From Gigantopelta aegis (Eukaryota; Mollusca; Gastropoda; Neomphalida; Peltospiridae): a DNA stretch of 64,000 nt. Below, piece after piece: positions 63,850 to 64,000 of this stretch. The DNA is taken from positions 57,428,681-57,492,680 of the forward strand of contig NC_054712.1 of NCBI RefSeq assembly GCF_016097555.1, in the 5' to 3' direction. Under the pieces are notes generated by a model. That model did not search any database. It saw only the letters and a list, made by a program, of their open reading frames with translations, and was not told where the DNA came from. The translations under genes were made by a program, and so were the position numbers. Every line of letters starts with the position of its first letter. Within the stretch, counting starts at the first letter, position 1.

Positions 63850-64000
63850 CCCCCCCCCTCCCCCCGCCTCCCCCAAAACACAAACAAACAAACAAAAAAC
63901 CACACACCAAAAAAACAAAAAACAAACGCCCACAATAAAACCCCACAGAACACACCAAAAAAACCCAAAACAACAACAAAAAAACAAAAAAACAACAACA
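63850..64000. repeat. C-run and (CAAA/ACA)n low-complexity end
   Basis: A poly-C stretch followed by an A/C-rich strand up to the window end. Hydrophobic Phe/Gly/Val frames on the minus strand are artefacts of composition. Confidence 0.85.

Noticed and set aside
63660..63998. Hydrophobic 112-aa minus-strand frame rich in Phe, Gly, Val and Cys
   Set aside because: Comes from an A/C-rich low-complexity strand plus a SINE tail.

Overview
This is animal (eukaryotic) DNA, most likely from a marine mollusc and perhaps a gastropod. The reasons are AT-rich sequence studded with TACATGTA-type motifs, several families of tRNA-headed SINEs, Tc1/mariner elements, small inverted-repeat elements (MITEs), long minisatellites, and one large spliced gene. 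The species is an inference. There is nothing prokaryotic in the window and no CRISPR array or rRNA gene. The only tRNA-like sequences are SINE heads.

The core of the window (46.9 kb down to 16.5 kb, minus strand) is one gene that I could assemble exon by exon from the raw sequence. It has 15 coding exons, every splice junction has AG/GT signals, and all exon phases agree. The total is 4,071 nt, or 1,356 codons plus a stop. The protein has an AT-hook, about 19 C2H2/C2HC zinc fingers and a conserved C-terminal tail. Finger order and linkers match vertebrate ZFAT. A CRE/YY1-like promoter candidate lies near 47.5 kb. Inside one intron (41.7-42.0 kb, same strand) sits a separate TATA + CRE promoter with a 67-codon first exon that resembles the start of ZNF862/TTF-type proteins.

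The most unusual property is that the ZFAT-like gene is repeatedly tandem-duplicated across its own exon/intron edges. The 3' end of the exon ending at 33920, including half a zinc finger and the 5' splice site, is itself the first monomer of a minisatellite that fills about 7.4 kb of the next 7.96-kb intron. That array has well over 100 monomers, each carrying a copy of the splice donor. The last exon's C-terminus and stop codon seed a second, 65-bp array. Three other exons have one or two broken edge duplicates beside them.

Layout. 0-11.5 kb: SINEs, a 57-60 bp minisatellite with a 200-N assembly gap, MITEs and unassigned AT-rich DNA. 11.6-13.0 kb: an apparently intact Tc1-like transposon. 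13.1-15.6 kb: a TTAA-flanked MITE and two minisatellites. 15.8-47.5 kb: the ZFAT-like gene with satellites, SINEs and MITEs in its introns. 47.6-53.4 kb: SINEs (some nested) and MITEs. 53.5-55.1 kb: a second, inactivated Tc1-like element. 55-60 kb: little coding evidence, with a SINE split by a roughly 1.2-kb inserted block. 60.8-62.6 kb: the terminal exon of a repetitive Gly-rich protein on the minus strand, interrupted by one frameshift and one nonsense codon. 62.6-64 kb: a MITE and low-complexity sequence.
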